Origin: Closterium sp. NIES-65
Lineage: Eukaryota > Streptophyta > Zygnematophyceae > Desmidiales > Closteriaceae
Length of the DNA: 64,000 nucleotides
Assembly: GCA_948144175.1 (NCBI GenBank)
Contig: CANXME010000213.1
Coordinates: forward strand, 558,001-622,000
Direction: 5' to 3'
Translations under genes and position numbers: made by a program
In this document: piece after piece, positions 52,975 to 62,815 of the stretch
Layout: every line of letters starts with the position of its first letter
How positions within the stretch are numbered: position 1 is the stretch's first letter
Notes under the pieces: model-generated
The model's input: only the letters and a program-made list of their open reading frames with translations
What the model was told of the DNA's origin: nothing
Database searches by the model: none

Positions 52975-55368
52975 AGCGATGGCGGTCCTGCTGGGGGTGC
53001 TCCTGGTGCTGCTTGAGGTTCTGGAGCTGCTGGAGGTGCTACTGGAGCGGGTGCTCCTGTTAAGGGTACTGGTGCTGTCCCTGCTGCTTCTGGCGTCGCC
53101 GCTCGGCCTCGACTGTACTTTGTTCCACTCCTGCAGCAGGTTCTTGGTCTTCCACCTTCTACTGGTCCTCCTACTCCCTTAGAGTGTCCACAGCCTGTCC
53201 AGTCACAGTTACAGTTGTAGCCTTCCTCCTCTTTGACTGCTCCTTCTCCCTACACTGGTCCTAATGGAGGTCTTGCTGAGCGTCGTGAGCCTGCGTCCCG
53301 CCCTGCGTCGCCTGTCCGTGCTGCTCTCACTAGTGGTCGTGGTTCGCGTCAACGTCCTCCTCCTGTCCCTGGCACGCACCGGATGTCTCTGCGTCCGTCC
53401 ACTGCTCCTCTGCGTGATCCTTTGCCTTCTCCTCCCGAGTCCTCTCTTCCTGCTCTTCCCGACCCGGAGTCGGACTCTCTTCGTGCTGCCAGTCCTCTTG
53501 TCACGCGTCTCCTTACTATTGTCGTCACTGACCCTACTTTTGAGTCTACTTATGCGTCTGCTCTAGTTGCTGAGCTCGTCGACTTTGCTGCTCGCTGTCG
53601 CTTAGACTACGCTACTAGTCTTGTCGCTGAGTCTGAGTCTGTCTGTCCTCCGTCCGTCGGGGGTGAGTGTGCCCTTGGCACGGACGTCCTTGAGGATGGG
53701 CAGTAGGAGTTCCAGTGTCTGGTAGCTGCTTCACCTCATCTTATGTCCGCACTGCTTACCCCTGAGGGAGACCCAGATGCACTTGACATCCCGACTCCGC
53801 GCTCTTACGCGGAGGCGATAGAGGGTCCCTACTCCTCTCAGTGGCAGGCAGCTATGGATGCAGAGATGGCTTCCTGGAAGTCCACAGGCACCTACGTTGA
53901 CGCTGTCCCCCCTCCTGGGGCGAACATCGTCAGTGGCATGTGGATCTTCAGGGTGAAGCGGCCGCCGGGTTCTCCGCCTGTCTTCAAGGCACGGTACGTG
54001 GCTCGTGGCTTCAGTCAGCGGCAGGGAGTTGACTACTTTCAGACCTTCTCCCCCACCCCGAAGATGACCACTCTTCGGGTACTGCTGCACGTTGCTGCTC
54101 ACCGTAACTACGAGCTGCACTCTCTCGACTTCAGCACTGCTCTCTTGCAGGGCAGCCTGCACGAGGAGATCTGGCTGCGACGCCCACCTAGCTTCACTGT
54201 GTCTTTCCCTCCTGGTACCCAGTGGAGTCTCCAGCGTCCAGTCTACGGTCTTCGTCAGGCGCCACGTGAGTGGCACGACATTCTGAGGACTACACTGGCG
54301 GCTCTTGGGTTTGCTCCTTCTACTGCCGACCCGTCGCTGTTTCTGCGCACCGACACCTCTCTGTCGCCGTTCTACATCCTCGTGTACGTCGACGACTTGG
54401 TCTTTGCCACAGCTGACACTGCTGGACTCGCCTACGTGAAGTCCGAGCTGCAGAAGAGACACACGTGCACTGACTTGGGTGAACTGCGCAGCTATCTTGG
54501 CTTGCAGATCACCCGGGACAGAGCATGCCGCACCATTACCCTGACTCAGTCACACATGGTGCAGCAGGTCCTTCAGCGCTTCGGCTTCACGTACTCCTCG
54601 CCTCAGACCACTCCTCTGCCTACTCGCCACTCGCTCTCAGCTCTGCCTTCGGATGAGTCCGTAGAGTCGAGTGGCCCGTATCCAGAGCTTGTTGGCTGCC
54701 TCATGTACCTGATGACCTGCACACGACCTGACCTTGCATACCCTCTTAGCATTCTTGCACGCTATGTTGCTCTTGGGAGACACCGACCAGAGCACATGGT
54801 TGCAGCGAAGAGGGTGTTGCGCTACTTGTGCAGTACGTCGGGCATGGGGCTAGTGCTTGGAGGGCGGAGTCCAGTGGTCCTCACTGAGCACGCGGACGCT
54901 TCTTGGGCTGATGACCAGGCTACGCAGCGGTCATCACAGGATTACAGCTTCAGTCTTGGTTCCGGCTCTGTTTCGTGGCGTGCTACTCGCTCGTCTTCTG
55001 TTCTCGGCTCCAGTTGTGAGGCTGAGATCTACGCCGGGGCTATGGCTGCCCAGGAGCTTCGCTGGCTCACCTACCTGCTGACCGACCTTGGAGAGCCGCC
55101 TCGTTCTCCTCCAGTCCTGTACGTAGACAACAAGGCCATGCTGGCCTTGTGTCAAGAGCAGCGACTGGAGCACAGGACAAAGCACATTGCTCTCCGCTAC
55201 TTCCTTGCTCGTGAGCTACAGCAGCGTGGACAGTTGCGGCTTGCGTACGTGGCCTCTGAGGCTAACACTGCTGATGTCTTCACCTAGGCACTTGCGCCTT
55301 GTGATCATCAGCGCTTCTGCACTCAGCTGGGCCTTGTGCCTGTCTTGCCTCACTTGCTCACTTCTTGA
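52975..55368 (+). pseudogene. E11 RT and RNase H
   Basis: After the shift near 52975: [13 protein letters not shown], a TAG near 53218 at a Gln position, GTHRMSL, TAG 53704-53706 at a Glu position, RT with MWIFRVKRPPGSPP, VDYFQTFSPTPKM, VYVDDLVFA (about 54385-54410), RPDLAYPLSILARYVAL, and RNase H EHADASWADD (first His-Ala-Asp block altered from GHADA), YVDNKAM, ANTADVFT, then TAG 55285-55287 at a Lys position. Family stop at 55366-55368. Confidence 0.88.
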
Positions 55369-55583
55369 CCTTGCTTGTACTGTCACATATATATACTCCT
55401 GCTCTTGCTTGCTTAGCCTCTTATATATATATATGTATGTCTTCTTGCATGTTAACTGGCCTTTTGGCCTTTGAACTTGTGCTGGGAATGTGTGGTGACT
55501 TTGTGATCCACCCTGAGCTTTGCTTTGCTTTCCTTGACTGGTCTTATGACCCCTTGTTCGCCCCCACTTTGCCTATGGGGGTG

Positions 55584-55714
55584 TGTCAGAACATTATAGC
55601 TTATGCTATTGTGTAGGCTATAGTGGGGTATCCCATAGGGGGTACAGCCAATTAGGGTTTCATATTTGTACTCACTTCATTAATAGTTCATTCATTCTCG
55701 TTCTAATTTCCTCA
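55584..55714 (+). repeat. E11 3' LTR
   Basis: 131 bp; four substitutions relative to 48310-48440; preceded by the polypurine hairpin CCCCCAC...ATGGGGG (55560-55583). Confidence 0.94.
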
Positions 55715-55719
55715 ACAGC

Positions 55720-58611
55720 TACCTCAACAGGCTCAGCTTGGTCTACCTGAGACACACCTGAGGGAGCGGCACCCTGAGGGGGGAGGGGGTCCACGACAGC
55801 AGCACCTGGCGCGAGGAAGAGAGGCGGGGGGGGGAGTGGGGCAGTGCGGTAGGGGAAGAGGCGGTAGTAGGGAACGGACTCGTCAAAAGTAACGTCCTGA
55901 AAGGGCAAGATTCGGCGCGAGGTGGCGTGGTAAAGCTGCCAACCAGGCGCGTCCGGGACAAAGCCGAGGAAGACGCAGGGAACAGCACGGGAGGAGAGCT
56001 TGTCCGCAGACGTATCGCGGACAAAAGCTCGAGATCCCCAGACTCGGAAACGCGACGCATCGCCAACCTCCCCCATCCACAGCACTGTGGGCGAGGTCTC
56101 CGGCATGGAGACACGGGGCCAGAGGTTGAGCTGATGCGCAGCGTACCGGACCGCAAACGGCCACAGAAAGTGGGGGGCAGCCGCATGGATCAAGGAGGTA
56201 CGGGCGACCTCCATGACCAGGCCAATGCGGCGCTCCTCAACCCCATTATGCTGTGGAGAGGCCGGAAGCGTGAACGACTGCTCAATGCCGTTCTCAGCAC
56301 AGTAGGCTGCCAAGAGGTCGGAGGAGAACTAACCATCTCTGTCAGAGTGCAAGCGCAGGACAGGAATGTCCGAGTGGAAACGCTCGCTAAGCTGGAGATG
56401 AGCTCTGCGGATCCAAGGGATCAAGACATCAGGGACCTCACCCTTGGTGTGCAAGGGGAAGACCGTGGTGTAGCGCGAGTAGTCGTCAACAACGATCAGG
56501 AAGTACCTCTCCTGACCCTGACCACGGACGCGGGCTGGGCCCCACACGTCCATGTGGAGCGTCTGCAAGGGAGCAGTCGTCGGGGGAAACGAGGAGTGAG
56601 GAGCGGCGCGCTGCCGCCCCTCGACACAGGGAAGACAAGGAGGAGCAGGCGAGGGTGGGAGGGGAGGGAGGACCCTGGGAAGACCAGAGACAAGGTACCA
56701 GGAGTGCATGGCACGAAGGCGCTGCACAGACGGGTGGCCAAGTCGGTGGTGCCAGAGGACAGTCTTGTGCGCTAGAGTGCGACACGAGCAGGGGGCCGAC
56801 AGCTGACCTGACGCGGACGCAGACGCAGACGCAGCGACCTGAGGGGACTCAGTGGTCAGTGTGTACAGGTCCGACACCGGCTGCCGAGTGAAGGTAGCCA
56901 AGTGACGGCCCGTACGAGCACACGTGCAGTGTGTCACTCGCTCGTAGGCAGGGGTGAACTGGTGAACACCCCCGTCCTGGAGCGCATATCCTGCCACCAG
57001 GTTCGTAGAGAACGAGGGGAGGTGGAGACCTGATAGTGTGCCCGACGAGACCGCAGGACAGGGGAGGATAGTGGAGGAGGTCGCAATGACCGGACCCCAA
57101 GAGGGGTCAGCGAGGGAGACAGCAACTGGCCGAGCAAGCGGCTCAAGGGCAGTGCGGTCACAAAAGAAGCAGCGACTCAGTACCAGGGGGGGCAGACGCA
57201 CAAGCACCTAGAGGAGCTGCCTCACCAGCACCTGGGGTAGCAGACACGCGAGTACCTGGAGCGGCAAACGCACTAGTCCTAATGCCCGGGTCGGGCGGCA
57301 CACACAGGTACTCAGCACCCTCTCCACTTGTAGATATCACATACATAGCAGTGAGAATAGCATCAAAGTCTAGAGCATAGATATCAATCCCCTTCTTCAG
57401 GAGATCAACCCAGCGGGGCAGCTCAGTGGCCTGAGGGAACTGAACACGCCAAGCGTCGTTGAGACGAGCGAAGCAGCGCTGTGTGGCGTGCGGTCCCCCA
57501 CACGGCTGGCCAGTGCGGTCACCTGTGCGAATGACGTACGTGTAGCTAAAGCCACCCTCCCCCCCCCCCCCCCGTGCTAAGAGTACCACTCACGGACCTC
57601 CCGGGGCGACGGAGTGTGCTGCTGGCCCTGGCCACCGCCAGTGCCTCCACGACCACCACCGCCGCCGCCACCTCCTCGACCACCCCAACCCCTGCCGCCG
57701 CCACGTCCACCGCCACCCCCACCACCGCCTCCGCCCCTGCCACCTCCCCCGCCGCTGCCGCCACCACCCCCACCGCCGCCACCGCCCCCACCACCGCCTC
57801 CCCCGCCGTCACCGCCACCGCCCTTGCCCCCTTTGCCCTTGCCGCTGCGGCGCCCGCTCGAAGCAGACGCAGTCCTGACCTTCTCAGCACCAAGGAGGTC
57901 GACAGCAGCAGCAAAGGCGACAGAGGGAAGAAGGGGGGAAGGAGAACACCCCTCAAAGAACGGGGTACGGGGGTCGCCACGAGAGGCACCTACAGCGACT
58001 ATGCTAGCCTCAGCTGCAAGGAGTTCCTTCTCGAGGAGGGCAATGGTGAGCTCAGTGGGGCAGCAAGCTAGGAAGTGGTCCCTGACTGAGCGCAGAGTGT
58101 CAGGGAGGCGGGTGACTAGGTGGTAGAGAGTGAGCCAGAGCGGGGGTGGGTTCTTGGCAAGGAAATAATCAGGCATAGCGGCGCGGAAGCGAGCCTCACT
58201 AGTGCGGAGGTGCGTAATGAGGTCAGCGACTGTGTGGAAAGAGGCTAAGTCGGGGAACAGGTAGGGAAGAGAGAGACGGCCTAGTGCGGCAGAGGCCGGT
58301 GAGGAGTAGCGGGCAACGACAGCAGTGTACAGTGCATGTGCAGTCTTGTGCTGCCCAAAGTGCTCGCGCTCATCTATCGGCAGGGAGTTGCGAATAGCAA
58401 CGCGAGCGTGGGCGTCACGAGTCTGCCACTGTGAGCGGGCAGTGCTGTCAGCAGTAGTAGCAGTGGCAGTGACATGGCCTAGGGCGTGGTCGTACAGTGA
58501 GATGTCGTCCTTGGCAGTGAGCTGTAGATAGAGGTGCAGGTCATCTAGCCAGGTGTCAAACTTCACTGGGCGGCCCTCAGCATCGAAAGCTAGCACAGGT
58601 GGGCTAGTCAT
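55720..58611 (-). pseudogene. E10 Gag, integrase and start of linker
   Basis: ATG 58611 (MTSPPVLAFDAEG). Gag domain, Gly tract (57640-57830), SPREVREWYS, a shift at a 15-C run (57559-57573), knuckle YTYVIRTGDRTGQPCGGPHATQRCF (first Cys replaced by Tyr). The protease lacks the TLDSGAS stretch: sequence jumps to SRCFFCDRT near 57190. Integrase has the finger WHHRLGHPS ... CLPCVEG, HMDVWGPA, LHSDRDG, TAG 56329-56331 at a Glu position, HNGVEERR. It ends at PVEVA where E11 is inserted. Confidence 0.85.
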
Positions 58612-59271
58612 AGGAGCAGTAGTAGGAGTAGGAGGGTGAGACAGGTAGGGCGGCTCGGACAGTACGCGCGGCGCGGTTCAGTTCAGGTAGGGCGGCGCGG
58701 CTCGGGTAGGGCGGCGCGGCTCGGTTCGAGTCGCGCGGCTTGGCTCGGACTGGGCGGCTCGGTTCGGGTCGCGCGGCTCGGCTCGGTCCTGGAGGGGCTG
58801 TGGCGGTCACGAGCCGTTCGGGCCCTTTAGGGGCGAGCGCAAGGCCGTTTGGGGCCTCTAGGGGCGAGCGCGGGGCCGTAAGGGGCCGCTAAGGGCGAGC
58901 GCGGGGCCGTTCGGGGCCTCTAGGGGCAAGCGCGGGGCCGTAAAGGGCCTCTAGAGGCAATCGCGGGGCCGTTCGGGGCCTCTAGGGGCGAGCGCGGGGC
59001 CGTAAGGGGCCTCTAGGGGCAAGTGCGGGGCCGACGGGGGCCTCTAGGGAGGTGAGCGCGGGGCCGACGGGGCTGTTAGGGGCGATCGCGGGGCCGACAT
59101 GGTCGCTAAGGGGCGGGCGCGGGGCCGTAAGGGGCGAGCGCGTGGGCCGACGGGGCCTTAAGGGGCGGCGCGCTGGTTGCTAAGGGGCACGTCGCGGGTC
59201 GCGGGGCCTTAGGGGGCCGTGAAGAACGAGGCGCCCTAGGGCGCAGTTAGGTAGGTAGGTAGTGGTGGGCC
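58612..59271 (-). other. E10 5' leader, truncated
   Basis: Units of about 30 bp built on ggggccgtaaggggcctcta and ggggcgagcgc (58830-59130). Upstream (right) it ends at gtggtgggcc near 59271, where other leaders continue into primer site and LTR. Confidence 0.72.
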
Positions 59272-59376
59272 GCATGCATTGGCCTACAGATTGTGTAAAT
59301 AAATTGTGTAATTCTAGAAACCTCCCTCTCATAACCATCATTAAACCTTTCCAAAGTGCACAATGAACTACATCTA

Positions 59377-59545
59377 TGTTACGATATGAAACTTTATGAG
59401 AAGGCATTGCAAGAGCCGACTCTACCAAGTACGAAGTCGAGGAGTCAGAACAGAAGAGTCGAGGTGACACTGGCAACCGTCTATGTAGGCAGAAACATTT
59501 GAAATGAAAAGAGCGGGAACAGGTATGAAACGGGTACCCGAGCCG
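59377..59545 (+). repeat. Relic LTR related to the H0 3' LTR
   Basis: Starts TGTTACGATATGAAAC and shares GAAGTCGAGGAGTC, GTAGGCAGAAACATTTGAA and GAAAAGAGCGGGAACAGG with the minus strand of 523-687, at roughly 70 percent identity by eye. No polypurine tract before it or clear primer site after it, so it is a solo or truncated LTR; its 3' end is not defined. Confidence 0.65.
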
Positions 59546-60314
59546 CACGGTTTGAACTCGTTGCGATAAGGGCAGGGCCTTAGATATCAGACTTTTTACT
59601 CTGATTCAGAGTTCGTTCATGCTTTTTTTTTTTAATGTACCTTGTCTGATTTTTCAGTGTTCTTTTTTATTACTTGGCTGAAATTTCAGCCAAATTTTAT
59701 GAGTGTAGGCTGAGACCTTAGCCTTGTATTGGGGGTGCACTCTGAAACTGGTAATATAGGGATTTCCACCATCATGGCGGCGTGTAGCACTAACACCGTC
59801 AATCACGGACGGGAAACCAAAGTTTCCTTAGTGCGGCACCGCGTAGTCGCGTTGGTACAGGAATGCTGTAATCAACTTCAATCCAACCAATCGCGGCTGC
59901 GCAGCATGCAACGTTGGCAAGATTCCTTACCAACGCATAGCTCGCAGCGCGCTGCACCTCGGACGACACCACAACCATCCACCCCACCCCACCTTTCTCC
60001 TTGGCAACGCATACCTCGCAGCGTGCGATCACCTAGCGATTGCGACTCTGTTGCATGTCGGAGATCGAATCACTTTGCTGGCTCCAGTTGTCACACTCTT
60101 GGCAAATTCCAGGTCATCGGCCAATCACGGCCCTACCCTTAAAAGGCTGAAACAAAGTGTCCCGTGACACACATATGCACCATTGTTGTGAATGAACTTG
60201 TAGAGTGCGCATAATAACCAATAACGAGAATGATGTATTACTGAATGACGCTACAATGAGGATGGCACAACACCACAACCATCCACCCAATCCATCCCAC
60301 CTTCCCTGCATACA
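59546..60314. other. Low-GC unique sequence, no gene recognised
   Basis: No retroelement coding similarity. Contains a 20-bp perfect palindrome (59674-59693, ttggctgaaa/tttcagccaa), a T-rich run at 59622-59634, an imperfect repeat of caacgcatagctcgcagcg (59930 and 60007) and a direct repeat of acaccacaaccatccaccc (59966 and 60273). A plus ORF of 137 codons (59729-60142) has no recognisable domain and I do not call it a gene. Possibly host DNA or an old relic. Confidence 0.5.
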
Positions 60315-60682
60315 TGTGAGCATCTAGGATCGAGCTCAGAAAAGAGAATGTGAATTGAATGATCACTTGGGTACAACACGAGGCTATATATAGGCTCGAC
60401 ACAAGGCCCCGTAACCAGGTGTTACGTGAAGGTTCCGCGGGTCGCGAAGCGTCCCGAACAGATCCTTCCCGAATTCGGTGGAAGGCAATTCGGTGGCAAC
60501 CGAAAAGCCAGAATTCGGTGCATGCAACCTAGCTCGGTGCTATAGCTATAATAAAATATAGGAAAGCACCTAGCCTAGGAAATCAAGCAATTTATGCATG
60601 CATATAATTATCCTATGCTAGAAATAGCATGATAAAGTTAAGGCAAGCAAGCATAGTTAGCATAAGCCGTCGTACTCTCACA
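60315..60682 (-). repeat. G2 3' LTR with TATA box
   Basis: 368 bp, close to the G1 LTR 35145-35522; TATA motif CCTATATATAG at about 60382-60394. Confidence 0.87.
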
Positions 60683-60696
60683 CGTCCCCCCCTCAA

Positions 60697-60822
60697 TGTC
60701 AAATTTTAGAAGGAAGAAGAGGGTTCACTAGCAAGCAGTTGGATACAAATAGCAAACCCTAACTGGGTTGTACTCGCTATTGGCGCACCCCACTGCAGGC
60801 TAGATAACATAACATTCTGACA
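60697..60822 (-). repeat. E12 3' LTR
   Basis: 126 bp, minus strand TGTCAGAATGTTATG...AAATTTGACA; about five differences from 62063-62187. Confidence 0.9.
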
Positions 60823-62062
60823 CACCCCCATAGCCAAAGTGGGGTGTAATCAGCACAGTAAGCAAAGCAGAACAAGCTCAGGGTGGATCACAATGTCACC
60901 ACACATTCTGAGCACAATTACAAGAAGTAATAGTTTAAAGTTCACAATTATGAGCAAAGCTAGTGGTAGTCACAGCGGGCAAGTGAGGAGGAGGAGGGAC
61001 TGTGAGAGGAGAGAAGATGGGAGACGACGGCTGAAGCTATAGACACACGGGCTACAGGAGCGGCTGGCACAGTGGCTACTGGGACAGCGCCCCGGACTAC
61101 TGGAGCAACTGGCTCACGGGCTACGACAAGCTACAGGAGCAACGGACCCACGGGCGACAGGCGCAACAGGCTCTCTGAGCTACCAGGACAGCGCCCCGGA
61201 CTACAGGTGCTGCGGACGACAAGACGGCAGCCTCCTCTCAGCCTCCCCAAGCAGTCCCACCCCCCTTGACACACACCCCTTGCTTCACCCCTAGCTCCAC
61301 TCCCCCTTCACCCCCCCTTAGTACCACTCCACCGGCTCCAACAAGTCCACCCCCCCTCAACGTCAGTTGCAGCACAAGGAGACAGAGGAGGAGGAGGAGC
61401 AGGGAACGGCACATAGTGGGTTCACCCCCATACCCCTCACCCCCAAACCCTAATTCAGGAGAATGGGGAGTAGGAGGGGTGGGGCGCTAATAGAAGCACT
61501 GGGGGACAGCGGGGAGGGCAGGGGCAGAAAGGAACGGGCCCACCACGGGCCTGGTACAGTCGCCCGAGCCGCGCGCAGGCGGCCCGAGCCGCGCAAGGGC
61601 CTGGTGCCGCCCGTACGGGCCGCGTGCGGGCCTGGCGCAGCCCGTACGGGCCGCGCGCGGGCCTGGCGCAGCCCGTACGGGCCGCGCACGGGCCTGGCGC
61701 AGCCCGTACGGGCCGCGCGCTGCCTGTACGGGCCGCGCACAGGCCATGACGGGCGACGGGGGGCGACGCGCGGGTCCCCGTCGCCTGTCGGGTCGCCTCT
61801 CGAGGGCGACGCGCCGAATGACGGGGCAGAAGCCCGCCGCGTGCCTCACGGCGCACAGCGGGCAGAGAACCGCCGCGCGCCTCGGGGCGCACGGTGGGCA
61901 GAAAACCGCCGCGCGCCTTGGGGCGCACGGCGGGAAGAAAAAACTGCCGCACGCCACAGGGCGTGCGGCACAGAGAGTAGCAGTAGGAGTTGCAGCAGAA
62001 GCAACGAGGTGGTAAGCCCACCCACAGGATCGATCCAAGGGGATCGACGTGCTCTGATAGCA

Positions 62063-62187
62063 TGTCAAATTTTAGAAGGAAGAAGAGGGTTCACTAGCAA
62101 GCAGTTCGATACAAATAGCAAACCCTAACTGGGTTGTACTCGCTGTTGGCGCACCCCACTAAAGGCTAGATAACTTACATTCTGACA
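62063..62187 (-). repeat. E12 5' LTR
   Basis: 125 bp; flanked outside by TSD ctcaa, after which G2 coding resumes at its stop codon. Confidence 0.9.
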
Positions 62188-62188
62188 C

Positions 62189-62617
62189 TCAAAGCTGGGT
62201 GGCGTGAGAAACACTCTGCTTGACAAGATAGTCCTTGAGAGCACGGCGTGCGTTGCCCATATCAGCTTCTGCAATTGAACTGTCCTCAGTGGGGTCGTAT
62301 CCCTTCCAGCGTATCAGGAACTCGAGGGTCTTGCCGCCGCGGCACCGATGAGTGAGAACACGTTCCACTTCGTATTCGGGTTCATCCTGTATGAGAACAG
62401 GTGGTGGTGGCGGTAGCTGCCGTCCCTGGAACTGTTGGTTGGGGTCCTTGTAGGGTTTCAGTAGCTGTACATGGAAAGCATTATGAAGCTTCCACGTATC
62501 TGGTAAGCGCAAGCGGAATGTAACTGGTGTCACCTGTGCCTCAACGAGAAAAGGACCACAGAAGCGAGGCCGGAGTTTGGATGGGAGGTGAGACAGGTTC
62601 AAGTTGCGAGTGTCAAG
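62189..62617 (-). pseudogene. G2 integrase C-terminus with chromodomain
   Basis: Open frame from the E13 junction to TGA 62189-62191. DTRNLNLSHLPSKLRPRF, GPF module with FRLRLPDTWKLHNAFHVQ, LLKPYKDPNQQF, and an undamaged chromodomain EYEVERVLTHRC ... LEFLIRWKGYDPTED ... NARRALKDYL. The upstream integrase is lost at 62618, so it cannot be a functional protein, but it gives the intact C-terminal sequence of the family. Confidence 0.88.
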
Positions 62618-62815
62618 TGCGGAGATAACTACTACAACGGGAGCTTAGAGTACTGGCTAGGCACGTGTGCTCGTGTGATGTCTGCGTTCGTTGGTCCTTA
62701 GACGTTTTCCTAGTGCTCACACTGCTTTCTAGTTCATGGGGCAATTTGGCAAGAGTTTCACTAGAGAACGTTGTCAATAATGGTACAATAAAGTTGGCAA
62801 TGCAAGACTACATCA
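62618..62815 (-). repeat. E13 3' LTR
   Basis: 198 bp, minus strand TGATGTAGTC...TCTCCGCA, homologous to 20430-20627 with clear divergence. Confidence 0.87.

Larger units (their letters stand above)
48310..55714 (+). mobile_element. E11: complete copia retrotransposon, mutated
   Basis: 7405 bp, LTRs 48310-48440 and 55584-55714 (131 bp, four differences), TSD acagc at 48305-48309 and 55715-55719, primer site TGGTATCGAGCAGG at 48441. All domains are present but inactivated by an 11-C run shift in gag (49905-49915), TAG at 50489-50491, a shift near 52975 and TAG codons near 53218, at 53704-53706 and at 55285-55287. It is inserted in the E10 linker. Confidence 0.95.
45082..59271 (-). mobile_element. 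E10: copia retrotransposon split by E11, 5'-truncated
   Basis: 3' LTR 45082-45205, RNase H and RT, linker to 48304, then E11, then linker, integrase and gag (55720-58611) and leader to about 59271. The leader stops at gtggtgggcc without primer site or LTR. Removing E11 and one acagc rejoins [17 protein letters not shown] in frame. It is inserted in E9 protease at QRVT. The sequence is more diverged than E1, E2 and E5. Confidence 0.87.
60697..62187 (-). mobile_element. E12: short non-autonomous LTR retrotransposon
   Basis: 1491 bp, LTRs 60697-60822 and 62063-62187, TSD ctcaa at 60692-60696 and 62188-62192. Minus-strand primer site TGCTATCAGAGC (62051-62062) and a polypurine hairpin (60823-60846) as in E4. 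The interior lacks gag or pol and holds cgggcctggcgcagcccgta arrays (61597-61720) and gccgcgcgcctcggggcgca units (61830-61940). Same family type as E4 with diverged LTRs. It sits between the G2 LTR and the end of G2 integrase. Confidence 0.92.
60315..62617 (-). mobile_element. G2: 3' end of a chromodomain Ty3/gypsy element, split by E12
   Basis: 3' LTR 60315-60682, polypurine stretch 60683-60696, then E12, then integrase C-terminus 62189-62617, cut by the E13 LTR. Same family as G1, and better preserved. Confidence 0.88.

Noticed and set aside
53704..55287. UAG as a reassigned sense codon, since most in-frame stops in these copies are TAG
   Set aside because: TAG replaces Gln, Glu, Lys, Tyr and Arg positions in different copies, and TGA and TAA also occur. 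Single-base changes from NAG codons in GC-rich genes explain the excess.
59729..60142. 137-codon ORF as a cellular gene
   Set aside because: No recognisable domain or codon pattern, overlaps repeats, and no supporting promoter or splice signals.
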